From an uncultured Lachnospiraceae bacterium (lineage in GTDB: Bacteria; Bacillota; Clostridia; Lachnospirales; Lachnospiraceae), in contig CABSCP010000001.1 in the NCBI GenBank assembly GCA_902476265.1, forward strand, positions 124,001 through 188,000: DNA of 64,000 nucleotides. Direction: 5' to 3'. Of this stretch, positions 59,979-64,000 are shown piece by piece (position 1 is the stretch's first letter; each line of letters begins with the position of its first letter). Both the position numbers and the translations under genes were made by a program. A model generated the notes under the pieces. It saw nothing but the letters and a program-made list of their open reading frames with translations. It had not been told where the DNA came from and searched no databases.

Positions 59979-60989
59979 ATGAAAACAGGGAATGTGACGG
60001 GAGCTGTTTATGAACGCAGCATTCAAAGAAAATTGAATCAGTTTGATGAAAAAAGCAAAAAAAGCGCGGTGCAGGGGAAAGACTGCGCTTTTTTTGCTTT
60101 TTCGCCCGAAGAAAAGAACGGCAGCGTTTCCGCCGCCGCCCGGGCGCAGGTTTCCTATACCGGAGAGGATGCCGGCAGATATGCGGTCTGTGCGGCGGTA
60201 AATCAGGCAGCGGCGGCAGGCGTATTCCGGATTTTGGGCGTGCTCATTCATATCCTGCTTCCGGCAGATGCACAGGAGAAGAGCCTGCAGCGTCTGGTGG
60301 AGGACGCGGGGAGTGAGGCCCTCTGTCTGGGCACTGTCATTGCAGATGTGAAAGCCTTTGTGACCCCGGCGGTAAAAAAGCCCGTCATAACGGCGGAAGC
60401 CATAGGGACAGCGTCCGGGCTGCCACAGGGCCGGGAGACAAAACGGTTTATGGCGGGCAGCAGTATCGTGATGACAAAATGGGCGGGCCTGGAAGGAAGC
60501 GCCATTCTGGCGGGGCACTGCAGGGATCGCCTCAGAGAGCGGTATCCGGCAGGGCTGATCGACGAGGCCGCAGGGTTTATCCGGTTTCTTCCGGTGATTT
60601 CAGAGGCCGCAGCCGCCGTGAAGTCCGGCGCCGGCGTGATATGTGCGGCAGCGGAGGGCGGAATTTTCCGCGCACTCTGGACGCTGGGACAGCGGGCAGG
60701 CACCGGACTTGAAATCGATTTAAAAAAAATCCCCATCCGGCAGGAAACGGTGGAAATCTGCAATTATCTGGATGTAAATCCCTATGAACTGGCCGCAAAC
60801 GGAAGCCTTTTATGCGTGACCGGGCAGAGTGAGGCGCTGTTATCCCGGCTGAACGGGCTGGGCATTCCGGCGGCCGTGATCGGAATGCTGACGGAGGGAA
60901 ACGACAGGGTCATCCGAAACGGGGAAGAACGCAGGTTTTTAGAGCCTTCCAAAGAGGATGAGATTTATAAGATCATAAATAAGGATTGA
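59979..60989 (+). CDS. AIR-synthase-like (PurM/HypE fold) protein
   Basis: 336-residue cytoplasmic protein. Pattern of the PurM superfamily: an N-terminal ATP-binding half (AVCAAVNQAAAAGVFRI, SIVMTKWAGLEGSAILA) and a C-terminal half (CAAAEGGIFRALWTLGQ, PIRQETVEICNYLDVNPYE, GSLLCVT). The PIRQETVEICNYLDVNPYELAANG region, broken here for length, is shared with HypE/ThiL-type enzymes. No hyp genes are nearby, so the substrate is unknown. The start is uncertain: 59979 is used, 59967 is possible, and the frame is open to 59916 within the vanW end. Confidence 0.75.
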   Translation: MKTGNVTGAVYERSIQRKLNQFDEKSKKSAVQGKDCAFFAFSPEEKNGSVSAAARAQVSYTGEDAGRYAVCAAVNQAAAAGVFRILGVLIHILLPADAQEKSLQRLVEDAGSEALCLGTVIADVKAFVTPAVKKPVITAEAIGTASGLPQGRETKRFMAGSSIVMTKWAGLEGSAILAGHCRDRLRERYPAGLIDEAAGFIRFLPVISEAAAAVKSGAGVICAAAEGGIFRALWTLGQRAGTGLEIDLKKIPIRQETVEICNYLDVNPYELAANGSLLCVTGQSEALLSRLNGLGIPAAVIGMLTEGNDRVIRNGEERRFLEPSKEDEIYKIINKD

Positions 60990-61020
60990 AAAGCCTGTAA
61001 AAAGGCGGACAGGAGTCGAT

Positions 61021-61503
61021 ATGAGAGAAGAATTGCTGAAAATTATTGAGAAAAACAGCCGCATCAATTTAAAGGAACTGGCGGTTATCCTGGGAGTGGA
61101 AGAGATTGATGTGGTCAACGAAATGGCTTCCATGGAAGCGGAAGGCATCATCTGCGGGTATCATACGCTGATTGACTGGGAAAAGACCAGCATAGAAAAG
61201 GTTTCCGCCCTGATTGAAGTGCGGGTGACGCCCCAGCGCGGCCAGGGCTTTGACAACATTGCCAAGCGCATTTATAAATACCCGGAGGTACATGCGGTGT
61301 ATCTGATTTCCGGCGGTTTTGACCTGCTGATCACGCTGGAAGGCAAGTCCTTAAAGGAAATTTCCGCTTTCGTTTCCGACAAGCTGGCTCCGTTGGACAG
61401 CATCCTGAGCACGGCGACCCATTTTATTCTGAAAAAATACAAGGATCACGGCACCATTTTAACCAGAAAATATGAAGACCAGAGGGAGAAGATTACACCA
61501 TGA
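61021..61503 (+). CDS. Lrp/AsnC-family transcriptional regulator
   Basis: 160-residue regulator: N-terminal HTH (about 8-50: INLKELAVILGVEEIDVVNEMASME) given as INLKELAVILGV..., and a C-terminal RAM ligand domain (about 65-150: EVRVTPQRGQGFDNIAKRI, VYLISGGFDLLITLEG). These regulators sense amino acids. Its stop overlaps the aminotransferase start (ATGA), so it probably controls or is controlled with that enzyme. Confidence 0.9.
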   Translation: MREELLKIIEKNSRINLKELAVILGVEEIDVVNEMASMEAEGIICGYHTLIDWEKTSIEKVSALIEVRVTPQRGQGFDNIAKRIYKYPEVHAVYLISGGFDLLITLEGKSLKEISAFVSDKLAPLDSILSTATHFILKKYKDHGTILTRKYEDQREKITP

Positions 61504-62693
61504 GAAATCCGTTATCTGACAAAATTGTGACAATCAAACCGTCAGGTATCCGGAAATTTTTCGACATCGTGAGCGAAATGGATGATGCGATTTCCCTCGG
61601 TGTCGGGGAACCTGACTTCGATACGCCCTGGCATATCCGGGATGAGGGCATCTATTCCCTGGAAAAAGGGCGGACTTTTTATACCTCCAATGCGGGGCTC
61701 AAAGAGCTGAAAATTGAAATCTGTAATTATTTGAAGCGCAGATTCGATCTGGAATATGATTACAAAAAAGAGGTGCTGGTGACGGTGGGCGGTTCGGAAG
61801 CCATCGATATCGCCCTGCGTGCGATGGTGAACCCCGGGGACGAGGTGCTGATCCCACAGCCTTCCTATGTTTCCTATGAGCCCTGCGCGGTGCTGGCGGA
61901 CGCGACCCCGGTGACCATCGATTTAAAGGCGGAGAACGAGTTTCGGCTGACCGCCCAACAGCTGCGGGATGCCGTCACGGATAAGACCAAAGTGCTGATT
62001 CTGCCGTTTCCCAACAACCCTACAGGGGCGATCATGGAACGCAGCGATCTGGAAGCCATTGCAGAAGTGATCATCGAAAAGGATCTGTTTGTGATCTCTG
62101 ATGAGATTTATGCGGAACTGACTTATAAAGAGAAACATGTTTCCATCGCACAGATTCCGGGAATGCAGGAGCGGACGATCCTGATCAACGGTTTCTCCAA
62201 AGCTTATGCGATGACGGGCTGGCGGCTGGGTTATGCCTGCGGGCCGGCGGTTATTTTGGAACAGATGCTCAAAATTCATCAGTTCGCCATCATGTGCGCG
62301 CCTACCACCAGTCAGTATGCCGCTGTGGAAGCGATGAAGAACGGGGATAACGACGTGGCGGAAATGAGAGAGCAGTATAACCAGCGCCGCCGTTATCTGC
62401 TGCACGCTTTTAAGGAGATGGGACTGCCCTGTTTTGAACCCTATGGTGCATTTTATGTATTCCCCTGCATTCAGGAATTCGGCATGAGCAGCGACGAATT
62501 TGCCACCCGTTTCCTGGAAGAAGAAAAAGTGGCGGTGGTACCGGGCACGGCCTTCGGGGACAGCGGAGAAGGTTTTATCCGCATTTCCTACGCTTATTCC
62601 CTGGAAAATCTGAAGATTGCCATCGGAAGACTGGCTGCTTTTGTGGAAAGACTGAAGGAAGAACAGAAGAAAAAGGACGGACAGACATGTTGA
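61500..62693 (+). CDS. Class I/II pyridoxal-phosphate aminotransferase
   Basis: 397-residue fold-type I aminotransferase. GVGEPDFDTPWHI, FPNNPTGAIM, SDEIYAELTY and the PLP-lysine motif NGFSKAYAMTGWRLGY are all intact; the substrate-binding Arg is in GFIRISYAYS. Likely an aromatic or aspartate/alanine-type enzyme; specificity cannot be decided. Coupled to the Lrp-type regulator upstream and overlapping the trmL start by 7 bases. Confidence 0.92.
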   Translation: MRNPLSDKIVTIKPSGIRKFFDIVSEMDDAISLGVGEPDFDTPWHIRDEGIYSLEKGRTFYTSNAGLKELKIEICNYLKRRFDLEYDYKKEVLVTVGGSEAIDIALRAMVNPGDEVLIPQPSYVSYEPCAVLADATPVTIDLKAENEFRLTAQQLRDAVTDKTKVLILPFPNNPTGAIMERSDLEAIAEVIIEKDLFVISDEIYAELTYKEKHVSIAQIPGMQERTILINGFSKAYAMTGWRLGYACGPAVILEQMLKIHQFAIMCAPTTSQYAAVEAMKNGDNDVAEMREQYNQRRRYLLHAFKEMGLPCFEPYGAFYVFPCIQEFGMSSDEFATRFLEEEKVAVVPGTAFGDSGEGFIRISYAYSLENLKIAIGRLAAFVERLKEEQKKKDGQTC

Positions 62694-63217
62694 ACATTGT
62701 GCTGCATCAGCCGGAAATACCGGCAAATACGGGAAATATCGGCCGGACCTGTGTCGCAACAGGTTCGGTCCTTCATCTGATTGAGCCGCTGGGTTTTTCC
62801 CTCAGTGAAAAGCAGTTAAAGCGGGCGGGAATGGATTACTGGGGCCGGCTGGATGTGCGCCGCTATGTCAATTTTGAGGATTTCCTCGAAAAAAACCCCG
62901 CTGTGCTGCGGGGGTTGGAAGGAAAGCCGGACGGCGTGAAACTGTGGATGGCCACCACCAAAGCCAAACATGTTTATTCCGATGTACAGATCGGGCCGGA
63001 CGATTATATCATGTTCGGAAAGGAGAGCGCGGGAATCCCGGAAGAGATCCTGGTGGAACATGAAGAAACCTGCATCCGTATCCCCATGCTGGATCGGATC
63101 CGCTCGCTGAACCTTTCTAATTCAGTGGCAATCGTGCTCTATGAAGCGCTTCGGCAAAATGAGTTTGCCCATCTGCAGACACAGGGAGAACTGCACCGGC
63201 TCCACTGGAAAGAATAA
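62687..63217 (+). CDS. trmL: tRNA (cytidine/uridine-34-2'-O)-methyltransferase
   Basis: 176-residue SPOUT methyltransferase modifying the wobble base of tRNA-Leu with S-adenosylmethionine. N-terminal NIVLHQPEIPANTGNIGRTC, trefoil-knot motifs FGKESAGIPEEIL and IRIPMLDRIRSLNLSNSVAIV (fragments) are typical of TrmL/YibK. Starts inside the end of the aminotransferase gene with AAGGACGG upstream. Confidence 0.93.
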   Translation: MLNIVLHQPEIPANTGNIGRTCVATGSVLHLIEPLGFSLSEKQLKRAGMDYWGRLDVRRYVNFEDFLEKNPAVLRGLEGKPDGVKLWMATTKAKHVYSDVQIGPDDYIMFGKESAGIPEEILVEHEETCIRIPMLDRIRSLNLSNSVAIVLYEALRQNEFAHLQTQGELHRLHWKE

Positions 63218-63250
63218 GTTGATTTTACATGCGCCCGGCGGCGTTATGGA

Positions 63251-64000
63251 TCAGAGGGATTCGTCTTCGTCATCCGACACCGGAAGGGAGAAGATGAACT
63301 CGGTTCCGACGCCTTCCGTGCTGATCACGTTGATGTTCTCGTTGTGAGCCTGGATGATTTCCTTTGTGATGGCCAGCCCCAGGCCGGTGCCTTTTTTATC
63401 TTTGCCCCGGGACAGGTCCGTTTTGTAGAAACGGTCGAAGATCAGTTTCAGGCTGTCTTTGGGAATGCCGATACCGCTGTCCTTTACGGAGACAAAAACC
63501 TTGCCGTGCTTCTCCGTAGTTTCGATTTTGATGGCGGAATCGGTGTGGGAAAATTTGACCGCATTGTCGAGCAGGTTGTAAATGACCTGCTCAATTTTGC
63601 TTTTATCGGCCAGAACGGGCATTTCTATGCCGGTCAGGACGAGTTCAATGCCGATCCGTTTCTGCTGACAGATGCCTTCAAAGGAGGCCGCGATGGAACG
63701 GATCATTTTATTTAAGTCAAAACGGGCCTTTTCCAGCACCATTCCTTTCATGTTCAGGTTATTTAAGGTCAACAGGCTGTTGGTGAGTTTGGTCAGCCGC
63801 TCGGTTTCATTGAGCACGATCCGCAGATATTTTTCATGCATTTCCGGCGGAATAGTGCCGTCCAGCATGGCTTCCAGATAGCCTTTGATGGAGGTTAAGG
63901 GGGAGCGGAAATCGTGGGATACATTTGCGATGAACTTTTTCTGGTTGTCCTCTCCGCGGGCAATTTCACTCGCCATGTAGGACAGGGAAGCGGCCAGATA
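63251..64000 (-). CDS. Sensor histidine kinase, C-terminal part (5' end outside window)
   Basis: The frame continues beyond 64000; the visible 250 codons start with YLAASLSYMASE (end of a linker). They include the dimerisation/phospho-acceptor domain with H-box ANVSHDFRSPLTSIKG and an HATPase domain: N-box IEQVIYNLLDNAVKFS, G1 VKDSGIGIPKD, G2 KGTGLGLAITKEI. The type is the WalK/PhoR class of membrane kinases. It is convergent with trmL; the ATG at 63976 is internal, since the kinase needs its sensor region. Confidence 0.9.
   Translation of the reverse strand, partial: YLAASLSYMASEIARGEDNQKKFIANVSHDFRSPLTSIKGYLEAMLDGTIPPEMHEKYLRIVLNETERLTKLTNSLLTLNNLNMKGMVLEKARFDLNKMIRSIAASFEGICQQKRIGIELVLTGIEMPVLADKSKIEQVIYNLLDNAVKFSHTDSAIKIETTEKHGKVFVSVKDSGIGIPKDSLKLIFDRFYKTDLSRGKDKKGTGLGLAITKEIIQAHNENINVISTEGVGTEFIFSLPVSDDEDESL

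Noticed and set aside
1..64000. tRNA, rRNA, CRISPR arrays, integrases or insertion sequences
   Set aside because: None seen: no cloverleaf or rRNA-like stretch in the intergenic regions, no regularly spaced repeats, and no transposase or recombinase motif among the coding regions, even at the island borders.

Overview
The window reads as a chromosomal segment of a spore-forming, gut-type Lachnospiraceae bacterium (Clostridia, Bacillota). Grounds: strong AGGAGG ribosome-binding sites, a GH112 galactosyl phosphorylase, class II galT, a solitary spmB, clostridial VanW and DUF3048 proteins, and frequent TTG/GTG starts. This placement is inferred from gene content; there is no rRNA in the window.

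Layout. 1-3.5 kb: end of a sugar ABC importer followed by a GH112 phosphorylase. 3.8-8.1 kb: MoxR / DUF58 / transglutaminase operon. 8.2-13 kb: spmB, a maltose-O-acetyltransferase-type enzyme, azlCD, an MFS permease and an S1-domain protein. 13-29 kb: an AT-richer accessory island (below). 29-35.7 kb: DUF3048 lipoprotein, acylphosphatase, ceramidase-like protein, small alarmone synthetase, zinc alcohol dehydrogenase, AI-2E-type permease, GNAT. 35.7-42 kb, mostly minus strand: a sensory diguanylate cyclase, then a redox/sulfur set (CcdA-TlpA fusion, flavin disulfide reductase, Rrf2 regulator, rhodanese lipoprotein). 42-50 kb: an ABC-F ribosome-protection-type gene with an attenuator-like leader, DUF2974 hydrolase, a TIM-barrel protein with an AraC regulator, tag, an alpha/beta hydrolase and a second zinc dehydrogenase. 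50-54.8 kb: structured intergenic DNA, galK-galT and a lipoprotein. 54.9-64 kb: B12/radical SAM DUF4080, nth, DnaQ-like exonuclease, a 34-residue membrane peptide, VanW, an AIR-synthase-like protein, Lrp, an aminotransferase, trmL and part of a histidine kinase.

The island is the main point of interest. It combines two RiPP systems. The first is a class II lanthipeptide locus: a LytTR regulator/GHKL kinase pair, a 40-codon precursor gene at 15952-16074 and a 994-residue LanM. The second is a CXXX-repeat radical SAM system: a 716-residue radical SAM/SPASM protein that looks like a fusion of two maturases, a small modification-system protein, an ABC exporter without a peptidase domain, and a 49-residue seven-cysteine precursor gene at 28761-28910. 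Between them lie secreted or membrane proteins of unknown function and a three-gene ABC transporter of the LanFEG/Bcr immunity type. Three promoters share an exact architecture, ATAACAG-N32-TATGYTA: one ahead of the regulatory operon, one ahead of a secreted protein gene and one ahead of a decapitated gene. This suggests a LytTR autoinduction regulon. Sugar metabolism at the two ends of the window may connect, since GH112 phosphorolysis yields galactose-1-phosphate, the substrate of GalT.
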